Below, in pieces: positions 6,804 to 11,735 of a stretch of DNA of 11,735 nt. Each line of letters begins with the position of its first letter. The stretch's first letter is position 1. This DNA comes from an uncultured Pseudomonadota bacterium (GTDB taxonomy: Bacteria; Pseudomonadota; Alphaproteobacteria; RF32; CAG-239). The stretch lies in the NCBI GenBank assembly GCA_902796625.1, contig CADBPX010000045.1:1-11735 (forward strand), given 5' to 3'. Both the position numbers and the translations under genes were made by a program. The notes under the pieces were generated by a model. It saw only the letters and a list, made by a program, of their open reading frames with translations. It did not search any database and was not told the DNA's origin.

Positions 6804-6831
6804 TTTTATTATGCCGATAATATAATATAAT
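6804..6831 (+). promoter_or_regulatory. AT-rich divergent promoter region before the ELM1-family gene
   Basis: Two overlapping TATAAT boxes (6821-6826 and 6826-6831) lie 34-39 bases before the ELM1-family ATG. The -35 side is weak (TTTTAT at 6804-6809, 16 bases from the second box). The same 80-base gap must also serve the minus-strand secreted-protein gene, for which I cannot pick a clear promoter. Confidence 0.4.
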
Positions 6832-6864
6832 TTTAGCAAAAAACAAATCTTTTACGGAGTTACA

Positions 6865-7842
6865 ATGTTAAAAACCATCTGGGTATTAATAGACGATCGC
6901 CGCGGCAGTGTTAATCAAGCACGTGGTGTCATCAAAGAAATAGATACCAAAAAATTCTCAATCATTGAAAAAGAGATTGCTTACACCAAGTGGGCCAAGT
7001 TACCGAATTTTATTCGCGGCCGCACTTTGATCGGACTAACACCCGCCAGCAAGAAAAAACTAATTGCTCCTTTTCCGGATATTGTAATTTCCATCAGTCG
7101 CCGTACGGTTCCGGTTGCTCGTTATATAAAAAAATTGTCACCCGAAACCAAATTGGTTCAGCTGATGCACCCTGGTAATTCCGGTTTATCTGAATTCTCG
7201 TTGGCAATTGTCCCGGAACACGATAAAAATAAACGCCATGCGCCGAATATTCATTATATTGTCGGATGCCCGCACGGAGTAACCGCAGAATATTTGAAAA
7301 CCGCGCGCAAGAAGTGGGCCGAAGAATTTTCAGCCCTGCCGAAGCCCTTAACGGCGGTAATTATCGGCGGCGGCCTCAAAGGCAAACTTTTCCCGGAGGA
7401 AGCTATTAATGATTTTACTCATAATATCAGGCTCTTACAGAAAAAAATCGGCGGTTCACTGTTAATAACCACTTCGCGTCGCACCGGCAAATATCCGGAA
7501 AAACTCATCATGGATAAATTAAAAAATTTTCCGCAATATGATTATTTATGGGGTAACGTCCACGAAAATCCTTATGCCGGATTTCTCGCCTGTGCCGACA
7601 ACATAATTGTTACCGGAGATTCGGTTTCGATGTGTTGTGAATGCACGGCAACCGGAAAACCGGTATATATCTACGATAATGACCATGTCCGTTGGCTTAC
7701 TCCTAAGCACAAACGTTTTATTCAATCGCTGATTGATAATAAATATGCCGCGCCTCTACAAAATGCGCATAAAGCCAATTTCAAGCCGCATAAAAATCCC
7801 AATGTCGCCGCTGAAGTTGCCCGCCTGATTGAAAAACTGTAA
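6865..7842 (+). CDS. ELM1/DUF1022 family protein (mitochondrial fission ELM1-like)
   Basis: This 325-residue protein belongs to the family whose plant member ELM1 takes part in mitochondrial fission; bacterial members are mainly alphaproteobacterial and their role is not established. Landmarks are WVLIDDRRGSVNQARGV (6-22), PDIVISISRRTVPVARYIKK (71-90), LVQLMHPG (97-104), AIVPEHD (114-120), IIGGGLKG (166-173), ITTSRRTG (201-208) and ADNIIVTGDSVSMCCECTATGKPVYIY (244-270). The two-lobed layout and the late DSvSM/GKPVY segment recall GT-B glycosyltransferases, so an envelope-sugar role is a reasonable guess. No signal or membrane helix is visible. The ATG has GGAG 5 bases upstream. The gene runs convergently into the response regulator with only 30 bases between the stops and no visible terminator. 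Confidence 0.9.
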   Translation: MLKTIWVLIDDRRGSVNQARGVIKEIDTKKFSIIEKEIAYTKWAKLPNFIRGRTLIGLTPASKKKLIAPFPDIVISISRRTVPVARYIKKLSPETKLVQLMHPGNSGLSEFSLAIVPEHDKNKRHAPNIHYIVGCPHGVTAEYLKTARKKWAEEFSALPKPLTAVIIGGGLKGKLFPEEAINDFTHNIRLLQKKIGGSLLITTSRRTGKYPEKLIMDKLKNFPQYDYLWGNVHENPYAGFLACADNIIVTGDSVSMCCECTATGKPVYIYDNDHVRWLTPKHKRFIQSLIDNKYAAPLQNAHKANFKPHKNPNVAAEVARLIEKL

Positions 7843-7872
7843 AAAGAAAAAATAATATACCGCAATAAAAAC

Positions 7873-8499
7873 TTAAATCAAACCGAGTTTTTGCGCCGTA
7901 ATAACGGCCTGCGTGCGATTTGTGACGTGCAAAGAGCGAAGTAGCGCATTAATATGTAGTTTTACCGTCGATTCGGAAACTCCCATATCATAAGCAATTT
8001 GTTTATTTGATTTCCCTTGCGCAATTAAATCCAAAACTTGTGATTGCCGCGTTGTCAAGGTTTTAATACCGGTACTTTTACCGCTCAAATTATTAAGCGG
8101 TGCGTTATCTATCAGCATCGGCGGGACATAAGTTCCACCATCAAGCACCAACTTGAGTGCATTATTAAACACTTTGGCATCGGAGCGTTTGGGAATATAC
8201 CCCTTAACACCGGTAGCTAAAATTGTGCGTATCGTCCGATTATCTTCCGAAGCCGAAACCACCACAATCGCGGTATGTGGGGCAATTTTGCGAATTTCTT
8301 TTAGTGAATCCAACCACGGCATATCTTGCATTTCCACTTCCAGAACCAGCATGGAAATACTATTGTCTTCCTTGAGTAATTTGAAAACCTGAGAATAGCT
8401 TGCGGCCTGCAAAATCACCGCCTCGGGGGCAATTTGTTCTAAACGCAAAGCCAGGCCATCTCTATACAACGCATGATCATCTGCTATCAGAATTTTCAT
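7873..8499 (-). CDS. NarL/LuxR-type response regulator with Glu at the phosphorylation site
   Basis: It has 208 residues: a receiver domain (about 1-120) and a LuxR-type helix-turn-helix (about 143-205, LTTRQSQVLDLIAQGKSNKQIAYDMGVSESTVKLHINALLRSL). In the receiver the acidic pair Asp7/Asp8, Ser82 and Lys104 are kept, but the phospho-accepting Asp is replaced by Glu54 (LVLEVEMQDMP). The usual Pro and Gly residues after it are also lost. It should therefore not be switched by ordinary Asp phosphorylation and may be fixed in an active-like state or respond to another signal. The ATG at 8499 has AAAGGAG 6 bases upstream and starts the receiver directly (MKILIADDH); an in-frame ATG six codons earlier is less likely. 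No histidine kinase is adjacent. A perfect inverted repeat lies upstream (8526-8557). Confidence 0.92.
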   Translation of the reverse strand: MKILIADDHALYRDGLALRLEQIAPEAVILQAASYSQVFKLLKEDNSISMLVLEVEMQDMPWLDSLKEIRKIAPHTAIVVVSASEDNRTIRTILATGVKGYIPKRSDAKVFNNALKLVLDGGTYVPPMLIDNAPLNNLSGKSTGIKTLTTRQSQVLDLIAQGKSNKQIAYDMGVSESTVKLHINALLRSLHVTNRTQAVITAQKLGLI

Positions 8500-8525
8500 T
8501 TCTATCTCCTTTGACATCTATGTAT

Positions 8526-8557
8526 GACAATCGCTATCTTATATATGTGCGATTGTC
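8526..8557. repeat. Perfect 9-bp inverted repeat upstream of the response regulator
   Basis: GACAATCGC (8526-8534) and GCGATTGTC (8549-8557) are perfect inverted arms with a 14-base AT-rich spacer. The repeat begins 27 bases upstream of the response regulator ATG. No T-run follows on either strand, so it is not a standard terminator. The spacer contains TATATAAG on the minus strand, a possible -10 element, so this may be an operator for a dimeric regulator, possibly the response regulator itself. A 5' leader hairpin is the alternative. Confidence 0.6.
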
Positions 8558-8594
8558 GGAATTTAAAGTCCGTAAAAGATAAGAAAGTTCAATT

Positions 8595-9059
8595 TTATTT
8601 TTTCGGCAAAGCAATATATTTAACGCCGGCTTCTTTAAACATTTCCGCCGAATAGTTTAATTTGTCACGCCAAGTATTTTTCGGATCATTATCATCAGCT
8701 TTATATTCATAGGTAATAACTTCCTTGATACCGGCTTGGATAATGGCGCGAGCGCAGTCCGTACAAGGAGTTAAGGTGCAAAAAATTGTGCAGCCGCGTA
8801 AAGAAGTACCGGTCAAACAAGCGTTGTAAATAGCATTACGCTCAGCATGTTCAAAAAAGTCATATTTGGTTGGACGTTCCATACGCTCAGAAACATTATC
8901 ATCAACTCCGCGTACCAGCCCGTTATAACCGGTGGCGCGAATTTCTTTATCGGGACCGACCACCACCGCGCCGGTTTTTGTTGACGGATCCTTTGACCAG
9001 CCGGCGATTAACTCAGCCAGTTCCAGAAAACGATAGTTCCATTTATCGGTAAAAGTCAT
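8595..9059 (-). CDS. Deoxycytidylate (dCMP) deaminase family protein
   Basis: This 154-residue zinc enzyme of the cytidine/deoxycytidylate deaminase fold probably turns dCMP into dUMP, feeding dTMP synthesis in the cytoplasm. Zinc and catalytic residues are all present: His71 and Glu73 in HAERNAIYNA, and Cys99 and Cys102 in TPCTDCARAI. The N-terminal WSKDPSTKTGAVVV and the GYNGLVRG segment, likely substrate-contacting, are typical of the dCMP deaminase branch rather than of tRNA adenosine deaminase. The ATG has AAGGAG 7 bases upstream. It is divergent from enolase across a 128-base gap. No clear terminator lies between it and the response regulator, which follows on the same strand. Confidence 0.92.
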   Translation of the reverse strand: MTFTDKWNYRFLELAELIAGWSKDPSTKTGAVVVGPDKEIRATGYNGLVRGVDDNVSERMERPTKYDFFEHAERNAIYNACLTGTSLRGCTIFCTLTPCTDCARAIIQAGIKEVITYEYKADDNDPKNTWRDKLNYSAEMFKEAGVKYIALPKK

Positions 9060-9122
9060 AATGTTTCTCCTTGTAAAATCACCATAACATAATTTTTTTA
9101 TTTTTCAATGTTTATTTCCGGC

Positions 9123-9150
9123 TTGACAATCCGTAAAAATAAATTAATTT
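9123..9150 (+). promoter_or_regulatory. Enolase promoter
   Basis: A perfect -35 box TTGACA (9123-9128) is followed after 16 bases by TAATTT (9145-9150). The start would be near 9157, about 30 bases before the ATG and just ahead of AAAGGAG. The strong -35 fits a highly expressed glycolytic gene. The upstream half of the gap is AT-rich and must also hold the dCMP deaminase promoter, which I cannot place. Confidence 0.6.
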
Positions 9151-9187
9151 AGAGCCAACAATTTAAACTTGATTAAAGGAGACAAAA

Positions 9188-9589
9188 ATGAGTGCAATTG
9201 TTGATATTCATGCAAGAGAAATTTTAGATTCCCGCGGTACACCGACGGTTGAAGCCGAAGTAGTTTTACAAAGCGGTGCTTTCGGTCGTGCGGCTGTTCC
9301 GTCCGGTGCTTCTACCGGTGTACATGAAGCCGTTGAATTAAGAGATGGCGATAAAACCCGTTTCGGCGGTAAAGGCGTTTTGAAGGCTGTTGAGAACGTT
9401 AATGAAGAAATTTATGATGCCTTAGCCGGTTATGAAGCTTCGGATCAAATTGATATTGATAATCGAATGATTGAATTAGACGGCACGGAAAACAAAGGCA
9501 AATTAGGTGCTAATGCTATTTTATCGGTTTCCTTAGCTGTTGCTAAGGCTCAGGCTGAAGAAGCCGAATTGCCGCTGTATCGTTACTGA
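9188..9589 (+). CDS. eno: Enolase, N-terminal domain part, ended by in-frame TGA
   Basis: This is the first 133 residues of enolase (2-phosphoglycerate to phosphoenolpyruvate). Family landmarks are REILDSRGTPTVEAEV (10-25), the mobile active-site loop PSGASTG, VELRDGDKTRFGGKGV, and ENKGKLGANAILSVSLA before the end at LPLYRY. The frame then meets TGA at 9587-9589, where homologues usually carry a hydrophobic residue (typically Leu, Ile or Val, as in YRYLGG). The same frame continues without a shift into the barrel domain. Alone this part has the alpha/beta cap but no metal site and cannot be active. The ATG has AAAGGAG 6 bases upstream. A TTA-to-TGA change, real or from sequencing, would be enough to explain the stop. 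Confidence 0.93.
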   Translation: MSAIVDIHAREILDSRGTPTVEAEVVLQSGAFGRAAVPSGASTGVHEAVELRDGDKTRFGGKGVLKAVENVNEEIYDALAGYEASDQIDIDNRMIELDGTENKGKLGANAILSVSLAVAKAQAEEAELPLYRY

Positions 9590-9601
9590 GGCGGAACAAT
9601 G
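9587..9601 (+). other. In-frame TGA with overlapping GAGG motif and restart ATG inside enolase
   Basis: The junction reads TGAGGCGGAACAATG. TGA is the stop; GAGG (9588-9591), which shares two of its bases, is a possible ribosome binding site 7 bases before the in-frame ATG at 9599. One T-to-G change from TTAGG would create both the stop and the better GAGG. Restart by terminating ribosomes is physically reasonable but untested. Confidence 0.5.
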
Positions 9602-10462
9602 GCTCGCACTTTGCCGGTACCGATGATGAATATTTTGAACGGCGGCAAACATGCCGATAATCCGATTGATATTCAAGAATTTATGATTATGCCGGTTTCA
9701 GCCAATTCAATCAAAGAAGCCATTCGTATGGGTGCGGAAATTTTCCAAACTTTGAAGAAGAACTTAAAAGCGGCCGGCCAAAACACCAATGTTGGCGATG
9801 AAGGCGGTTTTGCTCCGAATTTGAAGTCTGCTGATGAAGCCTTAACTTTTATCGTTGACGCCATTAAAGATGCCGGATATAAGCCGGGAGATGATGTTGT
9901 ATTGGCAATTGATGCCGCTTCTTCGGAATTCTATGAAAACGGCAAATATGAAATGCGCGGTGAAGGCAAATCTTATACCAATGCGCAAATGGTTGAATAT
10001 TACAAAGGCTTGTGCGATAAATTCCCGATTTTCTCCATTGAAGACGGTATGGCCGAAGATGACTTTGAAGGTTGGAAATTGCTGACTGTTGCACTAGGTA
10101 ATAAAGTTCAATTGGTCGGCGATGACTTGTTTGTAACTAATCCGGCTCGTTTGCAGATGGGTTTTGATAAAGGCATTGCTAACTCTATCTTGATTAAAGT
10201 AAACCAAATCGGCACCTTGACTGAAACAATGAAGGCTGTCGACATGGCACATCGTCATGGTTATACTGCGGTATTATCGCATCGTTCTGGTGAAACGGAA
10301 GATACCACAATTGCCGATATTGCCGTAGCAACCAATTGCGGTCAAATCAAAACCGGCTCAATGTCCCGTACTGACCGTATGGCTAAATATAATCAACTGA
10401 TTCGTATTGAAGAAGAATTAGGCGATATGGCTGTTTATGCCGGAAAATCTATTTTGAAATAA
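9599..10462 (+). CDS. eno: Enolase, C-terminal barrel domain part, in frame after the TGA
   Basis: This is the catalytic barrel of enolase, 287 residues from the first ATG after the stop; codons for Gly-Gly-Thr lie between. Conserved elements are LPVPMMNILNGGKHADN, GDEGGFAPN (catalytic Glu), the metal ligands in LAIDAASSEF, SIEDGM and LVGDDLFVTN, the catalytic Lys in SILIKVNQIG, SHRSGETEDTTIAD and IKTGSMSRTDR. No catalytic residue appears lost and selection looks intact, which argues against an old pseudogene. With the first part the total is about 424 codons, the normal enolase length. If made separately it would need to pair with the N-terminal part, which supplies the SGASTG loop to the active site. 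It ends in TAA ahead of a strong terminator. Confidence 0.92.
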   Translation: MARTLPVPMMNILNGGKHADNPIDIQEFMIMPVSANSIKEAIRMGAEIFQTLKKNLKAAGQNTNVGDEGGFAPNLKSADEALTFIVDAIKDAGYKPGDDVVLAIDAASSEFYENGKYEMRGEGKSYTNAQMVEYYKGLCDKFPIFSIEDGMAEDDFEGWKLLTVALGNKVQLVGDDLFVTNPARLQMGFDKGIANSILIKVNQIGTLTETMKAVDMAHRHGYTAVLSHRSGETEDTTIADIAVATNCGQIKTGSMSRTDRMAKYNQLIRIEEELGDMAVYAGKSILK

Positions 10463-10477
10463 GATTTTAACGCAAAC

Positions 10478-10512
10478 AAAAAGAAGAGGCAGTTTTCTGC
10501 CTCTTCTTTTTT
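10478..10512. terminator. Bidirectional intrinsic terminator between enolase and the OmpH-like gene
   Basis: A perfect 15-bp stem (10478-10492 with 10497-10511) has a TTTT loop and a core of GAAGAGGCAG/CTGCCTCTTC. It is flanked by an A-run on the left and a T-run on the right, so it works for enolase on the plus strand and for the convergent OmpH-like gene on the minus strand. Confidence 0.95.
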
Positions 10513-10527
10513 ATAAATCATCAATGA

Positions 10528-10929
10528 TTATTTTTTCAATGCATCTGCAACTTTTTGTGTTAAATCTTCAGCGCCATATACAACAATACCTTTAGCAAAT
10601 ACATAATCAAAATGTTCTTTTTTAGCAACATCGGCGATTAACTTGGTTAATTCAACATCAATACCTTGAACTTTTTGATTGTATTCCAATTGCAACATTT
10701 GTTGACGTTGAGTTAATTCCAAACGATATTTTTGTGCTAAATTATCTTTTTCTTCTTTCTTTGCTAACTTAGCGATTTCAGCATTTGCTTTATTAACCCA
10801 TTCTTGTAATTCAGCGGTATTTTTTTGCTGTTCTTGTCTTAAAGCCAACACAGATGGTGTATTATTGATTAAGAATTGAACATCGACAATGCCGATTTTT
10901 GATGTTTTATTTGTAGATTCTGTAGCCAT
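10528..10929 (-). CDS. OmpH/Skp-like coiled-coil protein without a signal peptide
   Basis: It has 133 residues. The layout is that of the OmpH/Skp family: a first strand KIGIVDVQFLINNTPS, a long charged helical hairpin (about 28-100, rich in Gln, Glu, Lys), then DYVFAKGIVVYGAEDLTQKVADALKK, matching the closing strands and helix of Skp. Skp is a periplasmic chaperone for outer membrane proteins and always has a signal peptide. Here the polar MATESTNKTS precedes the first strand, so the product should be cytoplasmic. The ATG at 10929 is supported by AAGGAG 6 bases upstream; a TTG six codons earlier would place that site inside the gene and also gives no signal. The role is unknown; a cytoplasmic holdase or scaffold is a guess. 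Confidence 0.82.
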   Translation of the reverse strand: MATESTNKTSKIGIVDVQFLINNTPSVLALRQEQQKNTAELQEWVNKANAEIAKLAKKEEKDNLAQKYRLELTQRQQMLQLEYNQKVQGIDVELTKLIADVAKKEHFDYVFAKGIVVYGAEDLTQKVADALKK

Positions 10930-10957
10930 AATAAACTCCTTTCTCAAATATAGCTAT

Positions 10958-10985
10958 AACATATTCTATGGCTAAAATATGTAAA
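10958..10985 (-). promoter_or_regulatory. Candidate promoter of the OmpH-like gene, with inverted repeat
   Basis: On the minus strand TTTACA (10985-10980) and TATGTT (10963-10958) are 16 bases apart. The start would be near 10951, leaving a leader of about 20 bases. Perfect 7-bp arms ACATATT (10959-10965) and AATATGT (10976-10982) overlap both boxes and could bind a regulator. The gene may also be read from the upstream pilin-like gene. Confidence 0.4.
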
Positions 10986-10997
10986 ATTTATTAAACT

Positions 10998-11699
10998 TCA
11001 CAAAAACTTTAAGGCGACCGAGCAGCTACGCCAAGAGCAACCGCACGCCTTACCGGCTTCCTGTGGTGTTAGCTTACCCCGCGAAACAACTCCGTCATCT
11101 TTAGTTGAATACTTTTCTCCAACATTATCAAGTAATACATAGGTTCTCAAATTATAGGTTCCGCTATAAAGCTTTGTCGGTGTCAAATAAGCCGATTCTA
11201 TACCCATAAAACGCGAATTCACGCGGTGCCAATCAACCAAAGACAGCACCTCACACTCCCGCTTATTAAGATTGGTTAAAACAATCATATACGCTCCAAC
11301 GCCGGTGTAAACTTTTTGATATTCATCCGGTCGATCATGCAAAGCCATAAACAGAGTGCGCTCTTTTTTATTGCTGAATGCTTCGTAGAAGAACATTCGT
11401 CCGCCAAAGCGATTTGGCACATAGTAATTTGTTCCTTTTTGTTCCACTTCAAAATCATAAGGCAACAAATTGCTTAGAACAACGTAATTAGTATCAAACG
11501 AACGATATTTTCCCTCAGCGACGGCATTTTGAATATTTTGCGTAATAACGGCAATGTCACTGACCGTTTTGTTAACTTTTCCGCGCAGATAAACTTTGAA
11601 ATAGAAAAAATATGCGCCACACAGCAACAGCAACAGCGGCAGAAAGAAATACAGCAACCGTACAACAGATTCAAAAGCTAATGTTTTACGCTCAGACAT
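10998..11699 (-). CDS. Membrane-anchored protein, possibly type IV pilin-like
   Basis: It has 233 residues. Residues about 11-35 form one strong membrane helix (LLYFFLPLLLLLCGAYFFYF). An amphipathic helix KVNKTVSDIAVITQNIQNAV (41-60) follows, and then a globular part of mixed strands. The order of long N-terminal helix, 'Q.I...' segment, YVVLSNLLP and NRFGG (about residues 96-100) recalls PilS-type type IV pilins and pseudopilins. However, the classical prepilin peptidase site (G/A-F-x-x-x-E) is not clear: AFE at 8-10 is the nearest. The C-terminus is cysteine-rich (CGCSWRSC). The family assignment is tentative; a single-pass inner membrane protein with a periplasmic domain is the safe reading. 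The ribosome binding site is weak (GGA 11 bases before the ATG). It ends in TGA. The 36 bases upstream to the window edge show no clear promoter. Confidence 0.7.
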   Translation of the reverse strand: MSERKTLAFESVVRLLYFFLPLLLLLCGAYFFYFKVYLRGKVNKTVSDIAVITQNIQNAVAEGKYRSFDTNYVVLSNLLPYDFEVEQKGTNYYVPNRFGGRMFFYEAFSNKKERTLFMALHDRPDEYQKVYTGVGAYMIVLTNLNKRECEVLSLVDWHRVNSRFMGIESAYLTPTKLYSGTYNLRTYVLLDNVGEKYSTKDDGVVSRGKLTPQEAGKACGCSWRSCSVALKFL

Positions 11700-11735
11700 T
11701 ATCTATCTATTCCAAATAATACACATGTTGACAAG

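Noticed and set aside
7843..7872. Terminator between the convergent ELM1-family and response regulator genes
   Set aside because: The 30 bases are A-rich but contain no GC-rich inverted repeat; termination there may be factor-dependent or lie within the coding regions.
9587..9589. Genetic code change with TGA read as an amino acid
   Set aside because: TGA is a plausible true stop for the XRE, DUF1349 and pilin-like genes, tryptophan is always TGG, and no other conserved gene here contains an in-frame TGA. The position in enolase normally holds Leu/Ile/Val, not Trp or Gly.
9587..9630. Selenocysteine insertion at the enolase TGA
   Set aside because: Enolase has no known selenocysteine, the position is not catalytic or a cysteine in homologues, and I see no convincing stem-loop right after the TGA.

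Overview
The window is about 11.7 kb of moderately AT-rich, gene-dense bacterial DNA from what looks like a Gram-negative alphaproteobacterium. The evidence for that is an ELM1/DUF1022-family protein (common in Alphaproteobacteria and plants), lipoproteins with lipoboxes, an OmpH/Skp-like protein and an alphaproteobacterial-looking gene mix. The exact taxon cannot be set from the sequence. I see no mobile element, CRISPR array, rRNA or tRNA. Most starts have clear AGGAG-type ribosome binding sites, and these were used to correct several starts.

Left region (1-4274, all on the minus strand). A four-gene run reads from high to low coordinates: a RimB-like retropepsin-fold lipoprotein, a UUP1-type membrane protein (inactive transglutaminase plus seven membrane helices), a RimK-like ATP-grasp ligase, and a cyclophilin. 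The first three form a recognised but poorly understood gene set thought to add and remove amino acids or peptides at the cell envelope. Downstream of the cyclophilin is a gene-poor stretch (240-480). It holds a candidate promoter, about 120 nt of strongly structured RNA with repeated anti-Shine-Dalgarno motifs, and a good intrinsic terminator about 30 nt before the ribosome binding site of a small XRE-type regulator. This is either a cis-acting leader of that regulator or a free small RNA.

Middle region (4275-7842). A CbpA-type DnaJ protein overlaps by one base with a DUF1349 protein, whose family is named after yeast 'regulation of enolase'. Next come a small lipoprotein, a small secreted helical protein and, divergently, the ELM1-family protein.

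Right region (7873-11735). A NarL/LuxR-type response regulator has Glu where the phosphorylated Asp should be, and a perfect 9-bp inverted repeat just upstream. A dCMP deaminase is divergent from enolase. The enolase reading frame is complete and well conserved but is cut by one in-frame TGA exactly between its N-terminal domain and its barrel domain; a GAGG motif and an ATG follow immediately. A perfect 15-bp bidirectional terminator separates enolase from an OmpH/Skp-like protein that lacks a signal peptide. A membrane-anchored, possibly pilin-like protein lies upstream of that.

The main points for a second look are the split or interrupted enolase, the structured leader at 272-457, the Asp-to-Glu receiver, and the retropepsin/UUP1/ATP-grasp set.
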